From positions 62,001 to 126,000 of the forward strand of contig JACRAY010000026.1 in NCBI GenBank assembly GCA_016213325.1: a stretch of 64,000 nucleotides of DNA, in the 5' to 3' direction. A model generated the notes under the pieces. It was not told the origin of the DNA and ran no database searches. It saw only the letters and a program-made list of their open reading frames with translations. Source of the stretch: Burkholderiales bacterium (lineage in GTDB: Bacteria > Pseudomonadota > Gammaproteobacteria > Burkholderiales > Burkholderiaceae_C). The stretch's first letter is position 1. Each line of letters begins with the position of its first letter. Shown here piece by piece: positions 1 to 12,462 of the stretch. A program made the position numbers and the translations under genes.

Positions 1-458
1 CGGGGCCCGGCGGCGTGACCATCAACAACAACTTCCGCGGCCGGCTGAAGGGCATCGAGACCTGGGGTCAATGGCGCCTCGGCGATACCTGGCGGCTCGA
101 CGCCGGCTATGCCTGGCAGCGCCTGCGGACCGAAGCGCTGCCCGGCACGGCGCCGCTGCGGGGCACGGCGTCGCTGGGCAACGACCCGCGCTATCGCTTC
201 AAGCTCGCCTCGTCGTGGGACCTGCCGAACCGCATGGAGCTGGACGTGCACCTGCGCCGCGTGGGCGCGCTGCCCGCCCCGGTCGTGCCCGCCTACACGA
301 CGGTGGACCTGCGCTGGGGCTGGCGCGCGCGGCCCGACCTGGAGCTGTCGCTGACGCTGCGCAACGCGTCCGGCGAAAGGCATGTCGAATGGGGGGCGCC
401 CGCTGCGCGCGCCGAGTTCGGCCGCAGCTGGCTGCTGCGGGCCTTGTGGCGGATGTAG
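1..458 (+). CDS. TonB-dependent receptor, C-terminal end (partial)
   Basis: This is the 3' end of a gene that begins before the window; the frame is open from base 3. The visible ~150 residues alternate short polar and hydrophobic stretches with many Arg/Trp/Tyr residues (for example WGQWRLGDTWRLDAGYAW and LELSLTLRNASGERHVEWG). That is the pattern of the last beta-strands of an outer-membrane TonB-dependent receptor, and the chain stops on a terminal strand rich in aromatics (SWLLRALWRM). Such receptors take up siderophores, cobalamin or other large ligands; the ligand cannot be told from this piece. A YfiR-family gene starts 8 bases after the stop, so the two are probably co-transcribed. Confidence 0.75.
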   Translation, partial: GPGGVTINNNFRGRLKGIETWGQWRLGDTWRLDAGYAWQRLRTEALPGTAPLRGTASLGNDPRYRFKLASSWDLPNRMELDVHLRRVGALPAPVVPAYTTVDLRWGWRARPDLELSLTLRNASGERHVEWGAPAARAEFGRSWLLRALWRM

Positions 459-466
459 GAGCGTCC

Positions 467-1036
467 ATGCAGTCGCGCCGCAGCCTCATCACCCTGGCCG
501 CCGCCCTGGCGGCCGCAGCATGGCGCGGCGCGCGGGCCCAGCCAGACAAGCCGCGCGAGAGCCTGGTGAAGGCCGCGTTCCTGCACAAGTTCGCGAGCTT
601 CGTCGACTGGCCCGAAGGCACTTTTCCGCGGCCCGACACGCCGCTGCGCATCGCGGTGATGGGCGACGACCAGGTGTTCCGCGACCTGCGCGAGCTGGCG
701 CGCGACCGCGACCGCGACGGCCGTCCGGTGCTGGTCACGCGCGTGATCGCGGGCGACCCATTGTCGGGCTTCCACATCCTCTACCTGAAGGCGCCCAGCG
801 CCGCGCGCCTGGCCGAGGTGATCCCGCAGGTCCCCGAGGGCGTGCTGACGGTAGCCGACTCCGACGGCACACACCCGCGCGGCAGCGTCATCAGCTTCTT
901 CCTCGACGAGGGCCGCGTGCGCTTCGGCGCCTCGGTCGATGCGGCCGCCCGCCAGAAGCTCAGGCTCAGCCCGCGCCTGCTATCGGTGGCGCGCAGCATC
1001 CAGGGCGGGGTGTCCATCGACGCCGACCAGGCATGA
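467..1036 (+). CDS. YfiR/DUF4154 family periplasmic protein
   Basis: The 189-aa product has an N-terminal twin-Arg-like signal peptide (MQSRRSLITLAAALAAAAW..ARA, about residues 1-28) followed by a DUF4154 domain: VKAAFLHKFASFVDWPEG, LRIAVMGDD, GFHILYLKAPSA and a C-terminal GASVDAAARQKLRLSPRLLSVAR. YfiR of Pseudomonas is a periplasmic repressor of the diguanylate cyclase YfiN; in many genomes, as here, DUF4154 genes follow a TonB-dependent receptor without any cyclase. The ATG at 467 has AGGAG a few bases upstream. The stop overlaps the next ATG (ATGA). The domain call is firm; a role with the upstream receptor is inferred from position. Confidence 0.85.
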   Translation: MQSRRSLITLAAALAAAAWRGARAQPDKPRESLVKAAFLHKFASFVDWPEGTFPRPDTPLRIAVMGDDQVFRDLRELARDRDRDGRPVLVTRVIAGDPLSGFHILYLKAPSAARLAEVIPQVPEGVLTVADSDGTHPRGSVISFFLDEGRVRFGASVDAAARQKLRLSPRLLSVARSIQGGVSIDADQA

Positions 1037-2217
1037 CCGCTGCCGCCCACGCCTACGACCGCAGGCTGGTCGGCTGGCTGTCGCTCGCGCAGCTGATCAC
1101 GTGGGGCAGCGTGTTCTACACCTTCGCGCTGCTGCTCGAGCCGGTCGAGCGCGATTTGGGCCTGACGCGCGCGCAGACCTCGCTGGCGTTCAGCCTCGCC
1201 CTGCTGGCCGAAGGCGCGCTCGCCTTCTTCGTCGGGCGCTGGATCGACCGCGGCCACGAGCGCGCCGTGATGACGGGCGGCTCGGTGGTGATCGCACTGG
1301 GGCTCGCCGCGCACAGCCAGGTGACCAGCGCCGCGGGCTTCTACGCGGTGTGGCTGGTGCTGGGCTGCGCGCTGTCGGCCACGCTCTACAGCCCGGTGTT
1401 CGCGGTGGTCACACGCCGCTTCCCCACTGCGTTCCGCCGCGCCATCATCACGCTGACCTTCCTGGGCGGGCTGGCCAGCACGGTGTTCATCCCGCTGTCG
1501 GCCTGGCTGATTTCGCAGCTGGGCTGGCGGCATGCGCTGCTGGTGCTGGCCGCCATCCACGTGCTGGTGTGCGTGCCGCTGCATGCGGTGTTGCTGCGCG
1601 GGGCGCCGCCCGGCGTGGCCCGGTCGGGCGAGCACGTGGCCTCGCCGGCGGTGCTGGTGCGCAGCGCGCCCTTCCTCTTCATCGGTGTATTCGTGGTGGG
1701 CTTCATGGGCATCACCGCGGCGCTGCCGCCGCACATGATCAGCCTGCTGCGCGAAAGCGGGCTGGGTGAGGCCTGGGTCATCGCCATCCCGGCCAGCATC
1801 GGCGCGATCCAGGTGGTGGGCCGGCTCATCCTGTTCTTCTTCGAGCACCACTTCGACCTGCACCTGGCCAACCGGCTGATCCCGTGGCTCATCCCGCTGG
1901 GGCTGGCGGTGTTGCTGGCGGGTGCAGCCCACCCGGCGGTGGCGATCGTGTTCGTGGTGCTCTACGGCCTGGGCAACGGCATGATGACCATCGTGAAGGG
2001 CACGGCCATCGCGCAGTACGTGAACCGCGAGCATGTCGCATCGCTGAATGGTGCGCTGGGCTTGCCGTCAGCCATTGCGCGCGGCCTGGCGCCGCTGGCG
2101 CTGGGCCTGCTGTGGAGCCCAGAAGCCGGCTATCGCTGGGGCTTGGTCGTGATGCTTGTGGCCGGCGTGCTGGCGGCGCTGGCGCTGTGGGGCGCCCAGC
2201 GCCGCTCGCTGCTCTGA
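1033..2217 (+). CDS. MFS transporter
   Basis: The 394-aa protein has about 12 hydrophobic segments and the MFS loop 2-3 signature in degenerate form (GRWIDRGHERAVMTGG, near residues 72-87). The N-terminal half (LVGWLSLAQLITWGSVFYTFALLLEPVERDLGLTRAQTSLAFSLALL) resembles the monocarboxylate/oxalate-formate type of MFS carriers. The start ATG at 1033 overlaps the preceding stop by four bases, implying translational coupling to the YfiR-family gene. The substrate is not visible. The 3' end runs 88 bases into the convergent YihY gene on the other strand. Confidence 0.85.
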   Translation: MTAAAHAYDRRLVGWLSLAQLITWGSVFYTFALLLEPVERDLGLTRAQTSLAFSLALLAEGALAFFVGRWIDRGHERAVMTGGSVVIALGLAAHSQVTSAAGFYAVWLVLGCALSATLYSPVFAVVTRRFPTAFRRAIITLTFLGGLASTVFIPLSAWLISQLGWRHALLVLAAIHVLVCVPLHAVLLRGAPPGVARSGEHVASPAVLVRSAPFLFIGVFVVGFMGITAALPPHMISLLRESGLGEAWVIAIPASIGAIQVVGRLILFFFEHHFDLHLANRLIPWLIPLGLAVLLAGAAHPAVAIVFVVLYGLGNGMMTIVKGTAIAQYVNREHVASLNGALGLPSAIARGLAPLALGLLWSPEAGYRWGLVVMLVAGVLAALALWGAQRRSLL

Positions 2218-3041
2218 CCGCGCGCTTCCGCCAGCGCCCGCGCAAAGCAGGCGCCGAACAGCAGCACGGCCGACGAAAAATAGATCCACATCAGCAGCAC
2301 CACCAGCGAACCCGCTGCGCCGTAGGCCGACACCACCGCCGCCTTCGACAGGTATAGCGCGAGCAGCTGGCGGCCGCCCGTGAACAGGATGGAGCCGACG
2401 AAGGCGCCCACGGCCAGGTCGAGCGTGCGCGGCCGCGCGCCCGGGGACAGCCGCATGAGGCCGAAGAACAGCAGCGCACCGACCACCAGCCCGATCAGTT
2501 CGTTGACCACCCGCACCACGGCTTCGAGTGCGGCGCCGCCACCCAGCCAGCCCGAGAACATGGCCAGCAGCGCCGACACCACCAGCGACACCAGCAACAG
2601 GAAGCCGAAGACCAGGATGTAGCCGATCCCGCGCAGGCGCAGCGCCGCCATGCGCCACCACTTCGTCTTCACCGGGTCCTGGCCCTGCGACCACAGGCGG
2701 GTCAGGGCATCCTGCAACTGGCCGAACACGCCGGTGGCGCCGAACAGCAGCACGGCGAAGCCGAACACGCTGGCGGCGATGCCTTCACCCGGCGCCTGCG
2801 CGCTGGCCAGCGCGGCCCGGATCAGTGAGGACCCTTGCTGCCCGACCACGGCCTCGACCTGGGTGATGAGGCCGCTCTCCAGCATGTCGCGGTCGACCCA
2901 CCAGCCGAGCAGGCCGACCAGCGCGAGCAGCAGCGGCGCGAGGCTCAGGATGCCGTAGAACGACATCGCTGCGCTCATCGTCAGGCCGCCGGCGCCGCTC
3001 CACAGGCGCAGCGCCCGGGTGAATGGTTGGAAGGCAGTCAT
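2130..3041 (-). CDS. YihY/BrkB family inner-membrane protein
   Basis: The 303-aa product carries the YihY/virulence-factor BrkB domain: LTMSAAMSFYGILSLAPLLLALVGLLGWWVD near residues 19-50, five to six further membrane segments, and the conserved end AYGAAGSLVVLLMWIYFSSAVLLFGACFARAL. The family was once called RNase BN in error and has no proven enzymatic activity; it is an inner-membrane protein, possibly a transporter. The ATG at 3041 precedes the conserved amphipathic FTRALRLWS helix. It overlaps the MFS gene convergently by 88 bp and lies 32 bp downstream of the glycine-zipper gene. Confidence 0.85.
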   Translation of the reverse strand: MTAFQPFTRALRLWSGAGGLTMSAAMSFYGILSLAPLLLALVGLLGWWVDRDMLESGLITQVEAVVGQQGSSLIRAALASAQAPGEGIAASVFGFAVLLFGATGVFGQLQDALTRLWSQGQDPVKTKWWRMAALRLRGIGYILVFGFLLLVSLVVSALLAMFSGWLGGGAALEAVVRVVNELIGLVVGALLFFGLMRLSPGARPRTLDLAVGAFVGSILFTGGRQLLALYLSKAAVVSAYGAAGSLVVLLMWIYFSSAVLLFGACFARALAEARGQSSERRWAPHSASAASTPATSITTKPQR

Positions 3042-3073
3042 CGTCGCGGGTCCATCGGACCGCAACGACGATC

Positions 3074-3538
3074 TCACCGCACGGCGGCGATCGAGCGGTT
3101 GTCGTCGCTCACCTTCACGACAGAGCCGGTCTTCCACAGGGGACGGGGTTCCTGCTCGAAGCGGCGGATGGTGCCGTCGCGCATTTTCACCTGGGTGACC
3201 CACACGCTCCTGCTCGTCGCCTTCTTCTGCACCTCGTTGCCGACGTAGGCACCGGCCACTGCGCCACCGGCCGTGGCAAGCGCCTTGCCGCTGCCGCCCC
3301 CGATCTGGTTGCCAAGCAGGCCGCCGACCACGGCACCGCCCACGATACCGGCCGCGCCGCCTTCGCCCTTGCGCTCTTCTTCCCGAACCGTTTCCACCGT
3401 GCCGCAGTGGCCGCAGAGCGCGCGTTGCTGCTGCTTGGCACGTGCGCCGTGGGCAGGCGCGTGGTCCGGCTGCGCGAAGGACGGCGAAGCAGCCAGCGCC
3501 AGCAGCGCGGCCGCGATCAGGTGCGACTTGTTTTTCAT
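3074..3538 (-). CDS. Glycine-zipper 2TM domain envelope protein
   Basis: The 154-aa product starts with a signal peptide (MKNKSHLIAAALLALAASPSFA) and has a central glycine-zipper 2TM segment, GGAAGIVGGAVVGGLLGNQIGGG followed by ATAGGAVAGAYVGNEVQKK. SlyB and related outer-membrane proteins use this fold. A CGHCG motif precedes the zipper, and a short C-terminal beta domain (WVTQVKMRDGTIRRFEQEPRPLWKTGSVVKV) follows. I chose the ATG at 3538 because the signal peptide begins there; an upstream in-frame ATG would add 11 residues without improving it. Role: probably envelope integrity, by analogy only. Confidence 0.8.
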   Translation of the reverse strand: MKNKSHLIAAALLALAASPSFAQPDHAPAHGARAKQQQRALCGHCGTVETVREEERKGEGGAAGIVGGAVVGGLLGNQIGGGSGKALATAGGAVAGAYVGNEVQKKATSRSVWVTQVKMRDGTIRRFEQEPRPLWKTGSVVKVSDDNRSIAAVR

Positions 3539-3582
3539 GCGCCGATCGTATGGCTGAGGCAGCAGGGGCATGTAACCATTCG

Positions 3583-6291
<2,709 letters not shown>

Positions 6292-6403
6292 CGCTTGACT
6301 CACCTGAGGGTTGATCCATGGGTGAGCGCGGTTCGTGAACTCGAGCCTGACGGCCGTTTGCCGCTGCAGCGCTCCTCGAGCAAGCACGATTTTACAGGCT
6401 GGC

Positions 6404-6853
6404 TCAGATCGGCAGGTCGGCCTTCTTCAGCGTCCTGAGCACGAAGCTCGACTTGCTGTGCCGGATGCCCCTGATCTTGTAGAGCTGCTCGCGCAACAGC
6501 CGCTCGTAGTCGCGCGTGTCCTTCACCGCCACGCGCAGCAGGTAGTCATAGTCACCCGACACGAGGTAGGCCTCGATCACCTCGGGGATGGCCGCCAGCA
6601 CCTCGCCGAACTTCTCGAGCGTGTTGTCCGAATGGCTGTCCAGCGTCACCTGCACCAGCACCGTGTCGGCCAGTCCCAGCGCCTGCGGGTTCAGGCGCAC
6701 GGTGTAGCCCTCGATCACGCCGCCCAGCTCCAGCTTGCGGATGCGCTCCCAGCACGGCGAAGCACTCAGGCCCACGGCCTGCCCGATGGCCTGCAGGCTG
6801 GCGCGGGCATCGGCCTGCAACACTCGCAGGATTTTCCGATCCATGGAATCCAT
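6404..6853 (-). CDS. Lrp/AsnC family transcriptional regulator
   Basis: This 149-aa protein has an N-terminal AsnC-type helix-turn-helix ([47 protein letters not shown]) and a C-terminal RAM ligand-binding domain ([33 protein letters not shown]). It sits 112 bp upstream of the C-terminal metH gene, reading the same way, and may sense an amino acid such as methionine; that role is inferred from position only. Start ATG at 6853; a second ATG three codons later is equally possible. Confidence 0.9.
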   Translation of the reverse strand: MDSMDRKILRVLQADARASLQAIGQAVGLSASPCWERIRKLELGGVIEGYTVRLNPQALGLADTVLVQVTLDSHSDNTLEKFGEVLAAIPEVIEAYLVSGDYDYLLRVAVKDTRDYERLLREQLYKIRGIRHSKSSFVLRTLKKADLPI

Positions 6854-7000
6854 ACAGCAGGATTATCGGCCAGAACCTGGCTATGCGGTCGAATTTGCGG
6901 CAAGACAGGCCGGATGTCCGAAGTCCAGAAGGACTTTCGGCCACTTCGCCCGCACACTGCCTGCATGCGCCCGGGTAACCCGCCCGGCGCGCATGACAGG

Positions 7001-7028
7001 GGGCCGGCGGGTTACCGCCCGCCGGCCC
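7001..7028 (-). terminator. GC-rich hairpin after the RTX gene
   Basis: GGGCCGGCGGG (7001-7011) pairs with 7018-7028 to form an 11-bp stem with a 6-base loop, starting 13 bases beyond the stop of the 7041-9395 gene. No T-run follows on the minus strand, so termination is only a guess; it could equally be a REP-like palindrome. Confidence 0.35.
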
Positions 7029-7040
7029 GCTTGATTCGCA

Positions 7041-9395
7041 CTAGAAGACGTAGGCCAGGCCGTGGGCCTGCAGTCCGGTGAAGTCGATGTTCGCGAGGTT
7101 GTACGTGGTGTTCGCGGCAACCGTGGCGAGCCCGGCCCGGGTGAAGATGCCGTCGTCCAGCAGGCCCGTGAAGTAAGCCAGCTCAGCCGCGGGCGGCGGA
7201 CCGATCAGGTTCGTGTACAGCAGGTCCACCACGGCCTCGTTGCTCGCCTCGCTGCCCAACCGCACGTCCAGCGCGAGCTGCATGAGCGTCTGGCTGGCCA
7301 TGCCGGTGTCCAGCAGCCACAGGCCGATGCCGGCATAGGCTTCGTTGTCGATTGCCGCCGCGCCGAACACAGCGCCCAGCACCTTCGCAACCGTGCCTGC
7401 ATGACCCCCGAGGTCGATCGCCAGCCGCACGTCGTCGAACCGCAGCCGCTCGATCCCTGCCAGGTGGTCGACGTCGAAGGCACTGGAGGCCACGCTCCAG
7501 CCGCCGGGCACCGGCGCGGCGACGTAATCCATGGATGCGCCGTCGAACACCACCTCATCGATGCCGGCGCCACCCGTGATGGCCTGTGAGCGCACCCCCG
7601 CATGGAACACCAAGCCGCGCCCGTTGCCCGTGAACATGTCGTTCCAGTAAACCGTCACACTCTCTTGCGAGCCGGCGACGATCTCGACGATACCGTCGTC
7701 GTTCACGTCCATCGCGTGGACCGTGCCGTATCCGGTGAAGGTGCGCGCCACCGAGAAGTGCCCCGCCCCGTCGTTGAGCAGCAGCTTGGCGGAATTCGCA
7801 TCGTCGGCCCCGATGACCAGGATATCGTCGCACCCGTCGCCGTTGAAGTCGGCGATGTCGAGGAACTTGATCCAGGCGCCTTCGAGGTCCCGGGTGCCTT
7901 GTGCAAAGCGCGACTGGGTTTCGTCGGTGAAGCTGCCGTTGCCCTGGTTGACCAGGATCTGCATGTAGCTTTCGCTGTGGAAAATGGTGTCGGTGCTGCC
8001 TTCCACGTAGCCGTCGCCGTTGGTGATGGACATCACCAGGTCCTGGCGGCCGTCGCCGTTCAAGTCGAGGGCGCTGATCGCGATCACCATCTCCTCGGGC
8101 ACGCCGCTCCCGGGCAGCGCCCTGAGGCCGCTGGCCTCGAACTCCCCGGGCGCCGATGCGAGCACGACATAGCTCGGCCCCGTGCCCTGATTGACTCCCA
8201 GCACCACGTCGGCCATGCCGTCCGCGTTCAGGTCACCCACATAGGACCACGTATGGTCGCGCGGGCGCCCGTCGTGCGTCTGCGTAGCTGCTGGAAAGAG
8301 GTTGGTGGTGGTTTGCACGCCACCCGCCCCGTCGCTGAAGACCACGTCGTCATAACGGTCGTTGATGCCGTTGACCAGGATGTCCGGTGAGCCGTTGCCG
8401 TCGACGTCGCCGATGCTGACGCCATGGGCGAAGGTCAAGGCCTGGATGAGCTGCGCCGACTGGTCGGCCAGCTTGCCGCCGGCGGAGATGAAGATGCGGT
8501 TCTGGCCACCCGGGAACGGCACGTGGTCCGGGCCGAAGTCGGGGATGAACACGTCGGTGATGCCGTCGCCGTTGAAGTCGGCGCCGGCGATGCGGGGCGC
8601 GAAGTTCGTGGTGGGGATCGTCGACGCAAACACCGAGGCCGTCGCGTCGGTAAAGCCTCCCTGGCCGTCGCCCAGCAGCACCTGCGCCGCGCTCGTTTCG
8701 AAGCCGAAGCCGTCGATGCGCGCAACCCAGAGGTCACCGAAGCCGTCGCCGTTGAAGTCGCCCTCCAGCAACTGCTGGATGTGGCTGCCGCCCGGCATGG
8801 GGTTTGTGGTGCGGCTCGAGAAGGGCCCCGTGAAATCCTCGACGCGGTACGCGTCGATGCCGCCGGTTTCGTCGGCGAAGCGGATCACTTCGACATTGGT
8901 GAGCGTATCAGTGCCCGTGATGCCGAAGTGCTTGGCCACCGTGAAAGTGCGGCTCGCGCTGTCGTAGCTGATCGCCGCCTGGCCGATCGTGCCGCCGAAG
9001 TACACGACCGCGTCGTCCCCGCCCCCGCCATCGATCGAGTTGCTGCCGCCGTTTTCCCAGAACACCTCGTCGAGGCCGGACCCGACGATCGTGTCGTTGC
9101 CGGCGCCCGTGGACACGGTGCGGAAACCCGACAGCGAGTCGATCGTTCCCCATCCGTCCTGCGCGAACCCCGCCAGCAGGTTGACCAGGACGCCCGACGG
9201 CGAATCCCAGAAAAGGACCTGGGACTTCGCGTTGGTTCCCACCAGGGTGTCGTTGCCCTGCTGCCCCAGCGCGTAACCGATGCCGACCGTGACGGTGTCG
9301 TTGCCCGCGCCGCCCTCGATGCGGGACCAGGCTTCGAGCCCGAGGGCCGCCTGGTCGAGGTTGTCGTGACCGGGCGTGCCGATATATGTGCTCAA
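7041..9395 (-). CDS. RTX/FG-GAP (VCBS) repeat protein, probably type I secreted
   Basis: The 784-aa product has no N-terminal signal peptide. Residues 1-140 carry RTX-like calcium nonapeptides (GGAGNDTVT, GAGNDTIVG, GGGGDDAVVY). Residues ~210-610 hold seven FG-GAP/VCBS-type repeats with DxNGDG-like calcium loops (DFNGDGFGD, DFNGDGITD, DVDGNGSPD, DLNADGMAD, DLNGDGRQD, DFNGDGCDD, DVNDDGIVE). A short RTX turn (GGAGIDEVVF) follows. The last ~110 residues (VLGAVFGAAAIDNEAYAGIGLWLLDTG to the C-terminus) look like a DUF4214-type tail. These are hallmarks of type I secreted, calcium-binding surface proteins. The start is TTG at 9395 with GGGAG six bases upstream. No type I exporter is nearby. It lies between the two metH genes with no evident link to them. 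Confidence 0.8.
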   Translation of the reverse strand: MSTYIGTPGHDNLDQAALGLEAWSRIEGGAGNDTVTVGIGYALGQQGNDTLVGTNAKSQVLFWDSPSGVLVNLLAGFAQDGWGTIDSLSGFRTVSTGAGNDTIVGSGLDEVFWENGGSNSIDGGGGDDAVVYFGGTIGQAAISYDSASRTFTVAKHFGITGTDTLTNVEVIRFADETGGIDAYRVEDFTGPFSSRTTNPMPGGSHIQQLLEGDFNGDGFGDLWVARIDGFGFETSAAQVLLGDGQGGFTDATASVFASTIPTTNFAPRIAGADFNGDGITDVFIPDFGPDHVPFPGGQNRIFISAGGKLADQSAQLIQALTFAHGVSIGDVDGNGSPDILVNGINDRYDDVVFSDGAGGVQTTTNLFPAATQTHDGRPRDHTWSYVGDLNADGMADVVLGVNQGTGPSYVVLASAPGEFEASGLRALPGSGVPEEMVIAISALDLNGDGRQDLVMSITNGDGYVEGSTDTIFHSESYMQILVNQGNGSFTDETQSRFAQGTRDLEGAWIKFLDIADFNGDGCDDILVIGADDANSAKLLLNDGAGHFSVARTFTGYGTVHAMDVNDDGIVEIVAGSQESVTVYWNDMFTGNGRGLVFHAGVRSQAITGGAGIDEVVFDGASMDYVAAPVPGGWSVASSAFDVDHLAGIERLRFDDVRLAIDLGGHAGTVAKVLGAVFGAAAIDNEAYAGIGLWLLDTGMASQTLMQLALDVRLGSEASNEAVVDLLYTNLIGPPPAAELAYFTGLLDDGIFTRAGLATVAANTTYNLANIDFTGLQAHGLAYVF

Positions 9396-9459
9396 AACTG
9401 CTCCCTGTACTGCACCGGCCAGTGTAGGGGTGCCAGGGGATTCGGGCCGGACTTTACAA

Positions 9460-9474
9460 GGGGCCTCCGGCCCC
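9460..9474 (-). terminator. Short GC hairpin downstream of metH N-terminal gene
   Basis: GGGGCC (9460-9465) and GGCCCC (9469-9474) form a compact hairpin with a 3-base loop about 30 bases beyond the stop of the 9506-10552 gene. On the minus strand it is followed by TTGTAAAG, a weak T-rich tail. A weak intrinsic terminator separating metH from the RTX gene is plausible. Confidence 0.3.
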
Positions 9475-9505
9475 GCCGAGCCAGCAGCTCCCGCGGCCTG
9501 AAAGG

Positions 9506-10552
<1,047 letters not shown>

Positions 10553-10597
10553 GGTCCTCCCATTTTAGGCATCGGGCGTTACACGTACACGCTCACG

Positions 10598-10603
10598 CAC
10601 AAT
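10598..10603 (+). promoter_or_regulatory. Possible -10 element of recQ
   Basis: CACAAT lies 7 bases before the recQ GTG start, so transcription would begin at or next to the start codon. The same arrangement occurs before 19598 and 34994. No Shine-Dalgarno is visible. I saw no convincing -35 element. Confidence 0.35.
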
Positions 10604-10610
10604 TGCCCCT

Positions 10611-12452
10611 GTGTCACCTCCCACCATCCTGCAGGAAGTCTTCGGCTACGACCGGTTTCGCGGTGCGCAGGCCGAAATCATCGACCATGTGGTCGCCGGC
10701 GGCGACGCGCTGGTGCTCATGCCCACCGGCGGCGGCAAGTCGCTGTGCTACCAGATTCCGGCGATTGCGCGGCAGCGCGCCGGGCGCGGCATCACGGTGG
10801 TTGTGTCGCCGCTGATCGCGCTGATGCACGACCAGGTGGGCGCCCTGCATGAGGCGGGCGTCGAGGCGGCCTTCCTCAACTCCACGCTCAGCGGCGAGGC
10901 GGCGAACGCCGTCGAAAGGCGCCTGCTGCGCGGCGAGATCACCCTGTTGTATGCCGCGCCGGAACGCGTGACCACGCCGCGCTTCCTGGCGCAGCTCGAT
11001 TCGCTGCACGAGCGCGGCCAGCTCGCCCTGTTCGCCATCGACGAGGCGCATTGCGTCAGCCAGTGGGGCCACGACTTCCGCCCGGAGTACCGGGCGCTGG
11101 TGGTGCTGCACGAACGCTATGCCGGCGTGCCGCGCATCGCGCTGACCGCCACGGCCGATGCGGTGACGCGCGAGGACATCGTGCAGCACCTGCAATTGCA
11201 GGACGCGCGGCAGTTCGTCAGCAGCTTCGACCGGCCCAACATCCGCTACGCGATCGTCGAGAAGAAAGACCCCACGCAGCAGCTCATGCGCTTCATCGAT
11301 GACCAGCACGCCGGCGAGGCGGGCATCGTGTACTGCCAGACGCGCAAGCGGGTGGAGGAAGTGGCGCAGCAACTCTGCCAGGAGGGCATGGACGCCCTGC
11401 CGTACCACGCGGGGCTGGACCCCGATATGCGGCAGCGCCACCAGGACCGGTTCTTGCGCGAGGACGGCATCGTGATGGTCGCCACCATCGCCTTTGGCAT
11501 GGGCATCGACAAGCCCGACGTGCGCTTCGTGGCTCACCTGGACCTGCCCAAGAACATCGAAGGCTATTACCAGGAGACGGGGCGCGGCGGCCGCGACGGC
11601 CTGCCGGCCGACGCGTGGATGGCCTACGGCCTGCAGGACGTGGTGAACCAGCGCCGCATGATCGACGAAGGCGAGGCGCCGGAAGAATTCAAGCAGGTGC
11701 TGCGCGGCAAGCTCGAAGCGCTGCTGGCCTTGGCCGAGGCCACCGACTGCCGCCGCGTGCGGCTGCTGGCCTACTTCGGCGAAGAGTCGCAGCCCTGCGG
11801 TAACTGCGACAACTGCCTGCACCCGCCGCGGGTGTGGGATGGCACCGACGCCGCGCGCAAGCTGCTGTCCACCGTGTACCGCGTGCAGCAGCAAAGCGGC
11901 ATCAGCTTCGGTGCGGGCCACATCATGGACATCGTGCGCGGCCGGGCGACGGACAAGGTGGCGCAGTTCAACCACCAGAAGCTGTCGACCTTCGGGCTGG
12001 GCGCCGACTTGAGCGAAGCGCAGCTGCGCAGCGTGCTGCGGCAGCTGGTCGCCACCGGCGCAGTGGCGGTCGATGCGGAAGCGTTCAACACGCTGCGCCT
12101 GACCGAAGGCTCGCGCGCCGTGCTGCGCGGCGAGCGGCCGGTTCTGTTGCGCGAGTCGGTGTCGCAGGGCGGCGGGCGGCGCAGCAAGTCACGCGGCGAC
12201 AAGGCCGTGCCGGTAGTGGCGGCCGGCCTCACCGGTGCCGCGCAGCAGCGCTTTGCCGCGCTGAAGGCTTGGCGCGCAGAGGTGGCGCGCGAGCACAACC
12301 TGCCAGCTTACGTGATTTTCCACGACGCCACGCTGGCATCGATCGCCGCGCTGGCGCCGCAGTCGCTGCGGGAGCTGGAAGGCGTGTCGGGTATCGGCGC
12401 GAAGAAGCTCGAGGCCTATGGTGACGAGGTGCTGCGGGTCATCTCCGCCTAG
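10611..12452 (+). CDS. recQ: ATP-dependent DNA helicase RecQ
   Basis: The 613-aa protein has all RecQ signatures. Walker A is [12 protein letters not shown] (residues ~38-49), with the DEAH box ([19 protein letters not shown]), motif IV, and motif VI ([19 protein letters not shown]). A zinc-binding cluster follows (C in ATDCRR, then CGNCDNC), then an RQC winged helix ([19 protein letters not shown]) and a C-terminal HRDC domain ([38 protein letters not shown]). It unwinds DNA 3'-5' in recombination and replication-fork repair. Length matches the ~610-aa bacterial family. The start is GTG at 10611, close behind a CACAAT -10-like element. Confidence 0.97.
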   Translation: MSPPTILQEVFGYDRFRGAQAEIIDHVVAGGDALVLMPTGGGKSLCYQIPAIARQRAGRGITVVVSPLIALMHDQVGALHEAGVEAAFLNSTLSGEAANAVERRLLRGEITLLYAAPERVTTPRFLAQLDSLHERGQLALFAIDEAHCVSQWGHDFRPEYRALVVLHERYAGVPRIALTATADAVTREDIVQHLQLQDARQFVSSFDRPNIRYAIVEKKDPTQQLMRFIDDQHAGEAGIVYCQTRKRVEEVAQQLCQEGMDALPYHAGLDPDMRQRHQDRFLREDGIVMVATIAFGMGIDKPDVRFVAHLDLPKNIEGYYQETGRGGRDGLPADAWMAYGLQDVVNQRRMIDEGEAPEEFKQVLRGKLEALLALAEATDCRRVRLLAYFGEESQPCGNCDNCLHPPRVWDGTDAARKLLSTVYRVQQQSGISFGAGHIMDIVRGRATDKVAQFNHQKLSTFGLGADLSEAQLRSVLRQLVATGAVAVDAEAFNTLRLTEGSRAVLRGERPVLLRESVSQGGGRRSKSRGDKAVPVVAAGLTGAAQQRFAALKAWRAEVAREHNLPAYVIFHDATLASIAALAPQSLRELEGVSGIGAKKLEAYGDEVLRVISA

Positions 12453-12462
12453 CGGTTGGTGG

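Noticed and set aside
382-1032. N-terminal extension of the MFS frame to 611 codons
   Set aside because: The upstream part is a shadow of the TonB receptor and YfiR genes; membrane segments begin only after the ATG at 1033.
781-2034. 417-codon minus-strand open frame opposite the MFS gene
   Set aside because: His/Gln/Arg-rich translation with no motif; the plus strand has a well-formed 12-helix carrier.
2130-3041. RNase BN
   Set aside because: YihY-family proteins were once labelled RNase BN in error; the sequence is a membrane protein with no nuclease motif.
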